Below, piece after piece: positions 32,740-45,660 of a DNA stretch of 64,000 nt (position 1 is the stretch's first letter; every line of letters begins with the position of its first letter). The stretch is from assembly GCA_963556495.2 (NCBI GenBank), contig OY747703.1, positions 26,803,796-26,867,795 of the forward strand, in the 5' to 3' direction. The notes below the pieces were generated by a model. The model searched no databases. It saw only the letters and a list, made by a program, of their open reading frames with translations, and was not told the DNA's origin. Position numbers and translations under genes: made by a program. The DNA comes from Valencia hispanica. Lineage: Eukaryota > Chordata > Actinopteri > Cyprinodontiformes > Valenciidae.

Positions 32740-33320
32740 TGATCCGCAACTGCTGTACTGCTTCAGGACCTGGATGATTTGCTGTAACTGATAGAACCAT
32801 GAAGTTTTCTGTTATCCAGAAAATCCTGAAGAAGAACGTTTGGCCATCAGTTTGTGACCTTACGCTCAAGTGTACTTGGGTTATGGAGCAGAGAAATGAT
32901 ATGAAGCAGACCAACAAGTTGAGCTTTCAATATTAAAAAAAACAAAATGGAGGTTTTGTAGTAGCCTATTCAAAGTCTGGACTTAAATCTGTTGAAGATT
33001 TTGTGGCGTGACCCTAAACAGACCATTTATGCTCTAATAGCCTCCAGTGTGGCTGAATGAAACTAATTCTGCAAAGGAAAGTGGCCCAAATTCGTGAACA
33101 GTGATTCAAAACACTAGTTTACAGTTAGTGTACAGGCTTGATGGCAGATGGTGCTGCCAAGGGTGGGATAACCGTTATTTGGTTTAGGAAGGCAATACTT
33201 TTTACATATAGGGCCGGGTTGGTTTGGATAGATTTTTTTTCCATCAATAAACTTGAAGATTGCATTTTCTATTGACTCAGATTATGTTTATCTGTTTTAA
33301 AAATAATTTTGGGAAAAAAG
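32740..33320 (+). mobile_element. Tc1-like 3' half
   Basis: It reads 'gtgaccttacgctcaagtg', 'cttgggttatggagcagag', 'caaagtctggacttaaatct' and 'agcctccagtgtggctgaat', then 'tttggtttaggaaggcaata' near the end. This is the catalytic and 3' part of a fish Tc1-like transposase gene with many stops. The same family occurs at 50.1 kb and, reversed, at 9.4 kb and 54.9 kb. Confidence 0.75.
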
Positions 33321-34300
33321 CCAGAAAATCTGTAAGGAGGCAAATAAATGTTCTTAGCTTCAGAGGATGTTGTTTTCTCCTGTCACCCTCTTAGCAAAAC
33401 TTTGAGCAAAAAAAGGACAAAACTAGAGAACGCCTCAGAGCTGCCAATGTTCATTTGGCCAACATTAACTCTCTCCTCCCCTTCTAAAACACTTGTCGAC
33501 TTTATCAAATGAACCAGAAGTAATGTCTCTCCTGTGTCTTTGGCAAGGTCTTCCACGCTGGAAGCTCGATGACCTGGAAGTGGCCTGTAGTTGTGGTGAG
33601 TCAGGTAGAGGGATGTTCGTCGGGGGCTTAAAGATGGCCGTTCCCTGAAGGAGGGGACAGCTCATCACCTCAGCACGCATGCAGCACGTCCAAACACTGT
33701 TAGGCCTTTTAGATTGTTTAGATTAAATTAACGCTGAGAAGCAACCTTTATAACATGAGGGGAACCTCATGCTCCCATCTTTCCCAACAGTCCCTTTTTC
33801 TTCTGCTTCCACCCTTTCATCGTTAGTTGGCTGCCTGTGGGAATTGAACCGCCTTGTGCATCTAATCGTTTTAATGAAGACATCTTTTAATCAGCGCGTT
33901 CTCCGTCTGTAGCTTGCAGATAGTGCCAAGCAGCCTCGTAGCGACGAGAGACCTTTAGCACAAGACATGATGACTGCTGAGGCCAAATGAGCGTGGCGGG
34001 AAAAGACAGTTGGACCAAGCTGTCCCCTCGGGCTGACGTAACGCATATGGAGCTGTCCTTCCCACTTCCCCTCCATCCGCACAGATGCTTCATCTCCATG
34101 CCATTCTGCCAGTCTATAATAAGGAAAATTAAAAAAAGCAGTGATAAGTAGGGCAATTAAAGCTTATCTGATTTTACATGCTCATTTAATTTATTAGTAG
34201 GGCCGGCTGTTTTGTCAGCCACTTTGTTTTGAGTGAAGTACAAAACGATGATTATGTTGGTGCTAATTGAAAGCTTATGTAAGCCAGCACATAAATAAAA
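33321..34300. other. No gene assigned; GC-richer islands on an AT-rich background
   Basis: Two blocks (33.46-33.68 and 33.89-34.13 kb) are GC-richer, stay open in minus-strand frames and are preceded by acceptor-like tracts, but no good splice donors follow. A TGACGTAA bZIP-type motif stands near 34.03 kb. They may be conserved noncoding elements or exon relics. Confidence 0.3.
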
Positions 34301-34369
34301 TTATCTCAGAAACATGAAACATCCACCAAATTGTTTGGCAATCATTGCAAAGGTTTGATACATTTGACA

Positions 34370-34648
34370 GAAAACCCCATTTATGGGGAGTAGAGCCTTT
34401 TGTTTCATGGCTCCTAAACTTTGGAACTCTCTTTCTCCCCATATCAGGAACATTAACACACCAACCACATTTAAAAACCAACTCAAAACTCACTTTTTAA
34501 AATCACCTATCTACCCTGAAATGTAGAATGCCTTATTTAATTTTTTATGTTTTATTTATGTTTAATTACTTTTTTATGATTTTGTGTTTTTATTCTGTAC
34601 AGTGACCTTGAGTGATTAGAAAGGTGCTTTTAAATAAAATGTATGATA

Positions 34649-34681
<33 letters not shown>

Positions 34682-34710
34682 ATAATAATAATAATTATTA
34701 TTATTATCAA
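34370..34710 (+). mobile_element. LINE 3' end with (TAA)n tail
   Basis: Bases about 34387-34526 translate in one frame as GSRAFCFMAPKLWNSLSPHI, then RNINTPTTFKNQLKTHFL, ending in TAG. This is the conserved C-terminal WNSLP..R / FK..LKTHL signature of fish L2/CR1-like LINE ORF2. A 3' UTR follows and a (TAA)n tail starts near 34645, ending in inverted TTA units. It is a heavily 5'-truncated copy. Confidence 0.75.
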
Positions 34711-34919
34711 TATCAGAAAAGCTCATCAGAAGAAATCCTTCCATTTCTGCAGGTCAGAAGTCCCTGAACCTGACTTCAATATTCGAATATTTGACTAACA
34801 GCAGTAAATATTAAATATTTCTGTTAATAAAGCATGTCTAATATTATAAGCAAAGGTGTTTGTGCTTCAGATAAAAATATGTTTATGGCAAAAAGTGCCT
34901 TTGAAAACTGTTTTCACGG

Positions 34920-35280
34920 CTTGAAGTTTTTCCTTTAGCTACAACCCAAAACCCTAATGTATTTTCTTAGGATTTTATATGATAGATCATTTAAAAGTAA
35001 TGCATAACTTCACAGTTACAATAACTTTATTCTGATACACTAAAAAATGCTTTCAGAAAAATAATGCTGCACATCATTCTATATAAACACCAAATCCAGG
35101 GTAAAAGAATGGTGGCCGGAGCATCATGCTGTGGGGATTTATTTTAGAGTTGGTCAGGAAACCAGAAGCTGCAAAGGGCTAGTTGGAAATTAATCTTCTT
35201 GCTGGACGATGTCCCAAGACACCCAGAGCTATAATAAAATGGGTAAGATCATAGCATAGGAAATTTTAAAAATGTCCAAG
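34920..35280 (+). mobile_element. Tc1-like fragment
   Basis: It contains 'taggattttatatgatagat', 'gtaatgcataacttcacag' and 'ggccggagcatcatgctgtg', in the order expected for a Tc1 element with a large internal deletion. No open transposase frame. Confidence 0.55.
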
Positions 35281-37379
35281 TCAAAGTCCAGGACTAAATC
35301 TAAATGATAATCCAAGCAACATTCAAAATAGATCCTCTCCATCCGGTTTGAGTGAGCTGGAGCTTGTTTGCTCTAGATACATACTCCGAAAGACTTCCAA
35401 CTATAATCGCAGCGAAAGGTGATTCTGCAAAGCATTGACTCTGGGACTTCGGGGGGTATAGACAAATGCAAACCACACACAATTCAGATTTTTATTTGTA
35501 GTTTATTATTATATTGTATTATTTTCATTTCTGGTCACAATTCGTTGTTACTTAAAGTGACTCAATCCCATAGAGTCCCATTAGAATACATGAAAGTCTT
35601 GTAATGGGACAAAAACTGTAAAGGTTTAATCCTTTGTTTCACTGTTGAGTTAATGTTAACCTATTTCTTTAGCTTAAATAAGACAAAGTTTTATATGGTA
35701 ATTCTTTTGAATAGTATCAGCCCATATTTCAATGGGTAGCATTGGTTTGCATAAATGAGGTGTGTCAGTTCTTGTTCTGGCTACTATGGTGAGTCCACTG
35801 CGCATTTATATTCGGCTTTTTCTGCAGTGTAATGTTTGTTTCCAGGATTTACTATAATAATTTCTTCCCTCTGTGAGTGAAATTAATTTAAGCCACTCCC
35901 TGCAACACAAGCCCAGAGCCTGATTAACCCACCCACAGGGATCATCAGATCTTCTTGAGACTCTTTTCATCAGACTTTGAAATTTTTGCACTTTGAATAC
36001 ACAAAAGCTGCCTGAAAGCCTGTCACAATTTCTTAAATGGACTTTTCCATCTGATTCAACTGCAGTTGTGTGGGTTTGCAAACATCAGCTGACCATCACT
36101 GTCAGTGGTTGGGAATATCATCTGACCTCTGAAACCCTTCTGCTCTTTTTCTTTTTCATACAAAAACCAAAAAGTTGCAGAAAGTCTGGTTCGATTTTCT
36201 AAAAAAGGAGACCTGCTAGATTTTCTTTTTTCTGATCTACTTACAAAAAACTAACTTTATGCAAAAATTTGCTCATGTATTTTTATTTGTATTAACAGCT
36301 TATAACAAAATGGGAAGAATACATTTTACTTTATTGGTCAGTAAGAGTAAGAGAAGAGCTTTTTAAACAAAATAGTTACATTTGCAATGTTATAAAAATA
36401 AGTCACGTTTAGGATTTTCTGCAAACACACCTGTGGTTATGAGCAGAGGCCATTCTGACACAAAGGACTAAACAAATGTGTCATATTTCTCCTTTTTAAC
36501 GCCAATCATTTTGTCACAAATCACACCTGGATTTAGATTGGTTCTAGTCCTCAGAACTAGGGAGCAGAGCAGCTACTGAGCAGCTGCGGACGTTTGAGTC
36601 TTAAGTTTGACACTGGCCAAGAGTTCCTCTTTGTGTAAAAAATAGGAGAAGTGAATGTTAGGTGGCAGAAGGCCAGGGTGTGGAGGATGTGGGCACACCA
36701 CATTTTCATTTCCTCAGTGAGTTGCTCTAATGGGCCAGCTGTGGTGTCAATGTGGCAACAGCAGTCTTGAGAAGTTTCAGGAATCACACAACAGATGGAT
36801 CAAAGCATGTGCAGTCAGGTCTGTGAACCCATTCGCCAATGAAAAACGCCAGTAAATGGCCCCCTAACTAATAATCAATAAGATTTAATTGTCGTAATTA
36901 ATGTTTTATGCTCTTTTAAAGCCAAATTTACCACTTTATTATAGTCACCCTATCAAAAAATCCTGATGTTTTTTAAGTGATTGCCCTATTTTCATGGTAA
37001 TAATTAATCTGGATTTCATATTAATGTAATGACTTAATACCACATCATTATTCTGGCACTAACTTATCTGTTCTCTACAAACATAAACATACAGGGATAG
37101 TTTTGGGGTGGCATTCTGTAGAGAGGTTACCAGTAGTGACTTATCTGCAGCTTGTATAGTAGTTCTGAAGAAAAATATTAGCTTTCTTAACAGATTTTAA
37201 TTAATGGCCAGTCAAAGTGGGAAACAGTTTCAGAATGAATTTCAAGGAGGTACTAATGATGCAATGTTTTAAAAATCTTTTGATAGAGGTCAAACCAGGT
37301 GCCTTTTTTAAACAACCAGCAACCTATAAATTAATTTTTACTTGGAATATTTTTATTTATTAATTCTATTACATTTTTT
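35281..37379. other. Gene-free stretch with one exon-like patch
   Basis: Mostly AT-rich. On the minus strand near 36.64-36.59 kb an acceptor-like tract (ATTTTTTACACAAAG) precedes an open block reading EELLASVKLKTQTSAAAQ and stop. It has no partner exon that I can see and is not called as a gene. Confidence 0.3.
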
Positions 37380-37556
<177 letters not shown>

Positions 37557-38590
37557 CTAATAATTGAGATTAGGTTTCTAACATCATTTTAAATTTCTTA
37601 GTTCAATTTTTTGTAGCACACACAAAAATAAAAAATAACATTAAAAAAACTTTTTCTGACCTGAAAGACATCTATTAAAATTGGTATCCTCACTATATAT
37701 CCAAAGGTAATGTAAAACAAGGAGGGTAGTGTGCCTTTAGGAGCAGACTTGAAGAACACTGCTCTGAACAACTTTTCTATCTTTTATTTTACTGGACACA
37801 AAAACAGCACACTGAACAAAAGCTTCATTCTTAAAGGTTCTTAGCAGAGGGTCTTGGATCACTTTATTGAAGTAAATAAAGCAAATGTGTGCTTTGTGAC
37901 ACTAAGGCCAAACACAGAACGAGTAAGGCAAACCACTGCATTTGCATTTATCACAAGATGTCTTTGTGCATATCTGTAATGCTTTTAATGCTTGTGGTTC
38001 TGTTATTTTTCAGCTTGATTACAGCGAAGCAGGTATGTAGATGTCAGGCTGGATTTCATTAACCATTAAACACATTCTTTTTTCTTGTGCCGTTGAACCC
38101 ATCACTTTCTTTTTACCATTTCTTGCTCCCGCTTGGCATGTCTGCAGACTTTTGCCACAATTCTCAACATTCCTGAAAGGAAAAAACACAAATTAGACCT
38201 TTATAGTGCTGGTACTGTGAGAAACTGAGCCCCATTCACATGAGATCAAATTGTAACATTAATCACAGTAGCTGATAAATGACTTGGCTTGTTTACTCCT
38301 GAAATGTTAGATGAGAAGCTGTGGTATTGGTTTGAGGTTAAAGCCTCACTTCACCTACACAATTTCCCAGCAGTTAATTTGAATGAGAAACTGTAGCTAT
38401 GTTTATCTTACAGGGCAGATAGGTGAGAGTTATTGTTTGATATGTTCCTGCTATAGAAAATACCAGTTAAAAAAGGAAGAGGTTACTGTAGTGTGTTACT
38501 GTATACATAACATCCAGGAATTAAACAATAGAGATGTTGAAGAAACCTGAAATATAGTATTCAAGCACTAGTACAGTAGTTAATGGGACC
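37557..38590. other. Gene-free stretch, nothing recognised
   Basis: AT-rich sequence without supported frames or repeat borders. Confidence 0.4.
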
Positions 38591-38591
38591 T

Positions 38592-38597
38592 TACACA

Positions 38598-38667
<70 letters not shown>
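38592..38667. repeat. (CA)n microsatellite
   Basis: About 37 CA units with one early G interruption. Confidence 0.97.
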
Positions 38668-38671
<4 letters not shown>

Positions 38672-40320
38672 AACGCACGTGCCAAATAATTAAAAAACAG
38701 ATGCTGTCCAATAATATTTAACACTCATCGGGCCTCTCTCATTTTCACCCCCTGGTGAGAATCATATATTGTGAAAACACTGGAATAGTGCTGAAAATAA
38801 TTACATTTGAGCTGATATACAGGAATTCTGCGTATTTTCATGGCACCCAGCAAAGCTCTCAGGGTATTCTGCTTTTGAAGTGTTAGGTTCCTTTTCTGAC
38901 TACAAGTCTTTGGTTTTTCAGATGGCATAGGAAGTTGCATGCAAAAGGAGATGGGCCTAAAAAAATAGTAATAAAAAAAAAATAACAATAACAATAATAA
39001 ACAAGTTAAAGATTGATGGAAAGGCCGGACGCAGGAAAACAACCAGCTTAAAGCTTAAAATGTGATGTTTATTTGGCAAACATGACAGCAAATAGACAAG
39101 GATAGCCGGAGATGATGAAGCAGAGTGGGAGAAGTTTTCAAATTCAGATACCAAAATCGAATGTCCTTTGTATATGTGCAATGAAACCTTGTTCATATGA
39201 GCAGCTTTAATTTAAATACATTTAAAACTCTTAAATAGAGAAGATAAGCATTTTTTGCAGGCAGGAGAGAGGTAATCAGTTTGCTTTGTTCACATTTTAG
39301 CTCTTCATGCACAATTCTAATTGTCTGCTGAAATTTCTGTCTAGACTCCAGTGGGAATGATCGTGCGCTGCATGCTGTGTTTACAAAAGTAAACGTGGAT
39401 GCTGCACGTCAGCAAGGCCGTATCTACCATTGAGGTAAACCTTGGTAATTTTCAGAAAAATTTAAAGAATGCTTTCGAGCTGCCTGGATGGTTATCTTGG
39501 GTTATGGTGGAGGCATGGGCTTAACAGACGTGGGGCCATCTCCCTTCCCACCAGATATTTTGTAGATAGAAAATCTAGCAAAGTAGATTATAGTGTTTGT
39601 TCTATTAATTCGATTGATGTCAGCGAGTTTGATAACCTATAAAAACTTGTAATCTGAAGGGGTGACCAGTCATCATTATGTGTTATTTATTGTGATTTGC
39701 TGAAGCCATTGCATGAACTCGAGCCTTCGTTCTTTAACCTGTTCATGTTAAGTCTTTCCAAATGGACACCAACAGTGAATTGAGACTGAAATGTGAAAGT
39801 TATTTGTTTCTGCTGAGCAGGTGGCACCTTGTAACTATTCATTTTTACTAATAGAAATAGTGACAATACCAGTCTTTGAACCACTATTATTATTACTGAT
39901 AACGTAAATTGTTCTTTAGCCATTGAGGACAGGTGCGATTGAACGAGAAAGGTTGATAAATCACTTAATTGATCTCTGAAATTTTTTTGTCCCCTTCACT
40001 TTTGTGATGATGGTTACGGTCCTGGGTGGACCTCGGTGATTTTGAAACTCTGGATGCGGCCTTGCATGTGAGTATATCGGTTCTGAACTGGTTGCACATT
40101 CGAAGCCGACATAACTCTGGCTAGCTTTATCAACGCTGTAATGCTTGTACATACCGGTGTGACTTTTATTTTGAAGGAAACCAACTCTAGCAACAGGAAG
40201 TAGCATCTTGATGAGATTATCCTGTATTTAGGGTTGTTCTGGACAGATTGTGTCACTTCATTCCTGTTGTTTAGTTTTGGTCTGTTGAGGTTGTTTTGGA
40301 AGAGGATTAGTCAAGCCTAG
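38668..40320. other. Gene-free stretch, nothing recognised
   Basis: Small open frames on the minus strand (38.7-39.2 and 39.7-40.25 kb) overlap one another and lack family signatures. An imperfect A/AAT-rich tract occurs at 38.96-39.0 kb. Confidence 0.35.
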
Positions 40321-40324
40321 CCAA

Positions 40325-40650
40325 GCCTACTTAATTTATAAAACCTTTATAACAGCCGGAACTGACCAAAGTGCTGTACATAAGATTCAAGAAGAATAAA
40401 ACACATAAATTAAAAGACAAAGCAATAAAACAACAATAAAATTTGCTAAAAGCAGATTTAAAAAATAATAAAAAAATCAAGAATTCAAATAAAATCATAA
40501 CAATCATAAAAGCTATCAGGTTGAGTCAAAGGTCAAAGAAAATAAGTGTGTTCGAAGAAAAGATTTAAAAATGGACAGTAAAGAAGCCAGTCTAATCTGC
40601 AGTGGCAGCGAGTTCCATAATTTGGGATTATGGTCATTAAAAAAACTTTT
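40325..40650 (-). mobile_element. LINE 3'-region-like repeat
   Basis: It includes 'tgaccaaagtgctgtacata', a long A-rich run, then 'aaaaatggacagtaaagaag' and 'gcagcgagttccataatttg'. Fish L2/CR1-type elements carry similar 3' text. Class is tentative. Confidence 0.45.
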
Positions 40651-40714
40651 TTTTCAATGGCCCTAATCCTCTTCCGTTGTTTCTTCTCATGTTTGCAGTA
40701 ATAAAGGACCTAAA

Positions 40715-41060
40715 TGCAGCGAATAAAATTATTACGGGGAAAACAGGAACCAGACAGGGAAGTTTGACAACGAACTGAAAGAGAGCTGTTTAATGCTGAG
40801 GAGGGAGTGAGGAAATGACAGAGAAACCAGAGGACCATTTAGTGAGAAGTAGTTGTAGGTGAGGGCAATTAGTGAAACTGGGTCAGGTGCAGAGTGGCAG
40901 GGAGACAACAGGAAAGGGAAGAAATGCAAGGGATACAGAAAACTATATTAAATAAGAAACTAGAAACTAACTAAAGATAACATGTCTCAGAAGGAAAAAG
41001 AAAATCAGACATGATAAAAGTGAACAACACTTAAATAGTAAAAAAAAAGTTAATTTGAAG
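40715..41060. repeat. Purine-rich interspersed repeat, copy 2
   Basis: Shares the ordered words 'aggaaccagacaggg', 'gaggaaatgac', 'gtgagggcaatt', 'gcagggagac' and 'agataacatgtct' with the copy at 1911-2570. Non-coding, unclassified. Confidence 0.5.
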
Positions 41061-41539
41061 TGTTCTAAACAAGTTTTATACTAAATTATGGTCAGTTCTA
41101 CAATGGTATTGCTTTCTCATACACCCACAATTATGATTACTAACAGATGTCCGATATTGTAAATAAGGTGATTACATTATTTATCGACTTCTAGCTGCTT
41201 TCCTTACTAAGGAAACCAGTGAATAGATAACCATCCACAGTCGCATCATCTGCCTTTGCTTGTTTCCTTCGTTGTTTACATTTGGTTGTCTGTCACACCC
41301 AATGACATTTGATGTAACCAATCAGACTGAGGTTGCTGTTTAAAACATCATATATGTCTCTGATTTGAGACCGTCTATGAATGTGATCTCAATCTGAGTT
41401 GGGGGGGTGGAAGGATTTGTGCTCTTTTGACTGATGTCATCTAATTTCAGACAAAATCTAAAAAAAAAGCAGAAAACCAAGACTTAGACTTACGTTTGCT
41501 GCAGTTAATGTTTAAGCTTATAGTAACCTTACCTTTTCT

Positions 41540-41985
41540 TTCCTCGTGCCTTCAGGTTGATGAATCTTCAGAATCTCTGTCAAACCCACCTGTGCTGTTT
41601 TCTCCTGGATCATCTCTGTTCCACGACTGCCTTTTGCTGCTCCCCACCGGTCACCCTCTGCCTGCCCGCTCAGTCAAACAACTCGCCCTCGAATCTCTGG
41701 ACTCACTCCACCTGTTACCTTCTGGAACTCACCCCAGGATTCACAACCAGCCTCCTCAGAGCAATCCAGCCACCTCTGCTCTGTAAACCTTACCAATACT
41801 TTCCCTTCAGCATTCATATAACCACCTGCTGTTACCCACTGTCTGTTCTTTCCAGATGCAGTCGAACCCAATTCCCAGAGAAGCTCTCCCCCATTGACAT
41901 TTGTAAATAAACATTCTTAACTTTTAGTCTGTCCTGTGGATTATTCTGCATGTGGGTTAAAAGATTATCCCACAACATGACATAC
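41540..41985 (+). mobile_element. Retroelement-like 3' end with AATAAA
   Basis: A pyrimidine-rich block with overlapping open frames ends in 'gtaaataaacattc', then 'ctgtcctgtggattattctg' and 'cacaacatgaca'. This closing order is typical of an abundant fish retro-repeat 3' end. The open frames have no recognisable domain. Class not assigned. Confidence 0.4.
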
Positions 41986-42069
41986 AAATTATCACAAATT
42001 AAATTCTGATTAGGTTTCAGGATGGAGTTTAACTGTCTTTTGATTTACTGAGTTTATTCATTATTTAGA

Positions 42070-42275
42070 ACCCTGGTCTCCAACTCTGCAAGTTTTAGAT
42101 GGGGAGGGGGGTTCTTCAGCAGCCCTTACTCAAGTAATTTGCTCATTAGGAGAGCTCTGTAGCGCTTGACTGCATGCTAAGTGAGTAATTAAACTATGAG
42201 TTTTGTGGGACCAGGGACACATCTTAAAGTTGACATTGACCTTGGCGGATTGGAGTTTGAGACACTTGACTTAGA
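42070..42275. mobile_element. hAT-like MITE
   Basis: It opens 'ccctggtctccaactctg' and closes 'attggagtttgagacacttg', an inverted pair of the same family as the outer element in prdx2 intron 4. No coding content. Confidence 0.6.
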
Positions 42276-42860
42276 ACAATATCTTATATGGGGCATCTGT
42301 CTAATGTGCTGATAGACAAATTGTGTTCAACAAGTCATTACTGGAGAGTAAGCAAGAAGCCAGATTCTGGAGAAAATAAAAACCAAGTAGGCCTTGTGGC
42401 GAAGTGGTATGAGGACAATCTGGGAAATAAAGCAGGGAGCACGATGACTAATCCCAAAAAAGTGAGAATCAGCTCAACTGTAACGATCACTGGGGCAAAG
42501 GGAAAAAATACAGGAAGCAAAGGTTCACACTGAAAACACGCGCGCACACATCCAAAATGAGACGCATCAGGAAAGCACATCCATCTTCTACACCTGCTTG
42601 ATTCACAGGGAGTCAATCTATGGTCGTTTCAACCCCTTATCAGTTTATCACTTTACTACTTTGTGGTCAATTATTGTCCTGAATTATGGCGATAAAAAGA
42701 CTTACAAAAATGCTAAAATCTTTTCAAATTCTAAAGACTGTGATGACCCTTTTTTCTATTTGCATTTGAGCCAGATGCCTCTGAACATTACAGACCATGA
42801 CCATGATCAAATTAAACTGATCAGCTTGTAGATTTGACTTATAGGAGTGACAAAACCTAT
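42276..42860. other. Gene-free stretch, nothing recognised
   Basis: An open frame at 42288-42533 has a Lys/Gly-rich end but no identifiable domain or splice support. Confidence 0.35.
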
Positions 42861-42899
42861 TTTCCTTACTAGTATAAATAACTATCCATCCATTGTCTA

Positions 42900-43215
42900 T
42901 ACTCACTAAAAGAAAACTTATCAGTTGTGAGAGGGGGCACAAAATGAAATGGCCAGCTCCCAACTTCCCTTTCTCTGCTGAAGAACATGATCCTGCCACC
43001 ACCATGTTTCACCATGGGGATGGTGTGTTTAGGAGGATGTGCAGACACAGTTTTCTGTCAAACAATTTTGAATGTAGGCCAAAAGGTAAAACTTGTAATT
43101 GTTTGATTTCATCACACCAGAGCAACTTCTCACATGTTTGCTGTGTCACCTCTGAGGAATTTCCTTAAACAATGGCTTTCTTTTAATAGATTTACATTTG
43201 TGCCATACTGTTGCT
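42900..43215 (-). mobile_element. Tc1-like fragment
   Basis: It contains 'gctgaagaacatgatcctgc', 'accatgtttcaccatgggga', 'aatgtaggccaaaa' and 'tttgtgccatactgttgct', antisense text of the same Tc1 family as 11.65-12.6 kb. The ends are lost. Confidence 0.7.
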
Positions 43216-44220
43216 CCATCAGACGTTATATATATAAAACACTAACCCTATATATACCTTTGCTGTGGTTGTGCCCGCCAAAGCAGATGCTGCTTGCTTT
43301 TTTTAGTTCCAAGGTGACAAAACAAAACAAAACAAAGCTTGTGTCGCTGCAGCTGCTAACACTTAAAAGAAAAGAAAATCACTTTGACTTGCATTTAGGC
43401 ACACATGTTACTTCTTAGTTCTCTGTTGTAGCACAGTGTGTACTTTATGGGAAATGTTTACCGAGACGTGCAGAGCAGTTACAGGGAAAGGACAGTTTTT
43501 CTAATTGTGTGGTTGCTGGCGAGATCAGTGGTGTAAGTCTGGTGAAACTGTGTGTGGGCACACGAGACGCAAGCCGATGCTCTCACTGTCACTGGTGAAC
43601 ACAGAGACTCAGCACTTCTCTCCAAAGCTTCCTGGAAATAAAAGCCAGCAGATATGCAGAGAAGTGGATGCCACGATATGGCTGCCTTTATCACCCCGGG
43701 GAAGACAGGCAGAGTGCATGTTGGGTGAAACATGAGCAAACGGGCAAGGCATTTCCACGGTTCATTATCTGACACCTGAGTTCCACCCACGGGTTGGGTT
43801 AATGAAGCCATTACACTGTACTCAACCAGCTTATTGATAACATCCATACAGCACAAATTAAAATGTAAATATGGTAAGACTATAAACAGGATTGTATCTA
43901 GAGATCTGTTTATCACATAATCTAATTCCTTCCAGTGAAAGGGATTACACTCATAATAGATGCTTAGTTCATTCTTTCATTAGTCATTCAAGTCCTTCAA
44001 AATTTAATCTGCACCGTCACTTGTCTCAGTATTTACTGTTTCACAGACTCAAAGAGGTGACTCCAGTGACTGAAGCCCACTTCTATTTTATTTACCAGAA
44101 GTGGTTCACCAGACTGGGTTTTCACACAAACACACACACACACACACAACCTTTCCTGTCAAAGTTGATCTCGTTCCAAGAAAGCTGAGCGTGTGAGCAC
44201 AATAGAGGTCAGAGGTTATT

Positions 44221-44222
<2 letters not shown>
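43216..44222. other. Gene-free stretch, nothing recognised
   Basis: Overlapping small frames on both strands (43.48-43.92 kb) without signatures. A short (CA)n run occurs near 44128-44148. Confidence 0.35.

Positions 44223-44286
<64 letters not shown>
44223..44286. repeat. (AT)n microsatellite
   Basis: About 32 uninterrupted AT units. Confidence 0.97.
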
Positions 44287-44288
<2 letters not shown>

Positions 44289-45070
44289 TCATATTGACTA
44301 AAGCTCTAAATGAGCAATAAACTGGGCGCATATCAAAAAGCGAGGGTGAACGCTTCAGTCTTTGAATGAGCAAACCCAACTGAGCTCCTGCTCTATCATT
44401 TACTGTATTTGCCGTTTACTGACGCTCATTTGTGTGTGTTGGTGATAATTCGGTCTGTTGTTTATTCTTGGATCCTTTTATCTGAAATCCCTCTGATGTT
44501 TTAGTCAGCACTATAGTTTAGCTTTCAATCATTTTTGTCATAGAAACATGCAATGGTGGTTTTACGGGCTGCATATTGTTGTGCAACAGGTAAAAGAAGA
44601 TGGGTTCTTCAGATACCAGTTAATACAAACCCTGTTGAAAATCGTGCCCTATATTAGCAAAAAAGATCTCATTATGTCACGTGTTCACGCACATAAAACA
44701 CAAGTAGAGGAATTGAGGTCAAATAGATGAAGTTGTGTGATCTTTTAATCAGTTGTTGTATTAAAGAGCTGGTTTCTTCCGCCTGCAGAAAAGGCAGTCT
44801 GACAGCTTTATTATTTTCTAAGAAATGCTCAGAGCTGTTCCTTAAAATTCAGGGTAAATGTTTACAAGTCTCAGGTTTTCTTCTTATTAGATAAACATCA
44901 AAAGGAGTTGGCTGATTCAAACATTGGGTTGCCAGTTTCAAAGACTGAAAAGACTGAAATCAAATTAGGGAGTACAAAATACATGCATATACATGTATGT
45001 ATATGTTATTTGTTACCATTGCCGCAATCCATAAAATGTATTAGCTCCTTTGCCAGAAAACCTGTTTTTT
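44287..45070. other. Gene-free stretch, nothing recognised
   Basis: AT-rich intergenic DNA. Confidence 0.4.
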
Positions 45071-45660
45071 TTACTGGTTTAATTTATTAAAATCCTCTGG
45101 ATAATTATGCTTATTTGGCTTTGTTCTGGGGTTGATGCACACAAATGGACGCTCCTCTTTGAGACCGGTCTTCTTCCTGAACAGTATGATAGCTGGACAT
45201 TCCCATCGTGTGTAACTTGCCACATAATTGTTTGAACCGATAAACGGGGCATCTTCAGGTATCTTAAAGTTGTACCCAAGCATGGTCCACATTTCACTTC
45301 TTGATATCCTGACAAATTTTTTCCCATGACATGACACAAGGAAGCAGCTTGTTTGAGGGGTTGCCTTAATCCAATGATTTGCCTCCAGTTAACTCAGATG
45401 TTATCTGATTTATTAGTTGCTTGCAAAGCTAGGACAAATCATCTGGGCGTTTTGCAATTGTTTAAGGTTCCAGTGGTCCTGGTGTCTGTAAACTTCTAAA
45501 TCTGTAAAACATTTCATTGAATCCCTCTTAGCAAATGGAGATAATGTTGGTAATTCTAATTGACCTAAAATTAGGAAACATTTCATTTGATTTAAGTGGT
45601 TGGAAAAAAATCACAATGTGTCTCTTTATACAGTGAATATAAATACCCACTTTCAGCTGT
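45071..45660 (-). mobile_element. Tc1 element of the Sleeping Beauty-like group, 5' part
   Basis: Read on the minus strand: a degenerate terminal region ('ttaggtcaattagaattacc' near 45.57 kb), 'agaagtttacagacaccagg', 'ctggaggcaaatc', then the start 'gtcatgggaaaa' of the transposase gene. A decayed N-terminal DNA-binding domain follows, with motifs such as SVQTI, SYCSGRRPV and NPRTKP spread over two frames. The catalytic part is missing. Confidence 0.75.

Noticed and set aside
33465..33680. Candidate exon with acceptor-like tract
   Set aside because: Open in more than one frame and no adequate splice donor; kept only as a weak observation.
41496..41910. Two overlapping Leu/Pro-rich frames before an AATAAA
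   Set aside because: The region matches the order of an abundant fish retro-repeat 3' end; overlapping frames without a domain are not a gene.
45071..45339. Protein-like minus-strand frame as a possible exon
   Set aside because: It is the decayed N-terminal part of a Sleeping Beauty-like Tc1 transposase, preceded by that element's 5' region.
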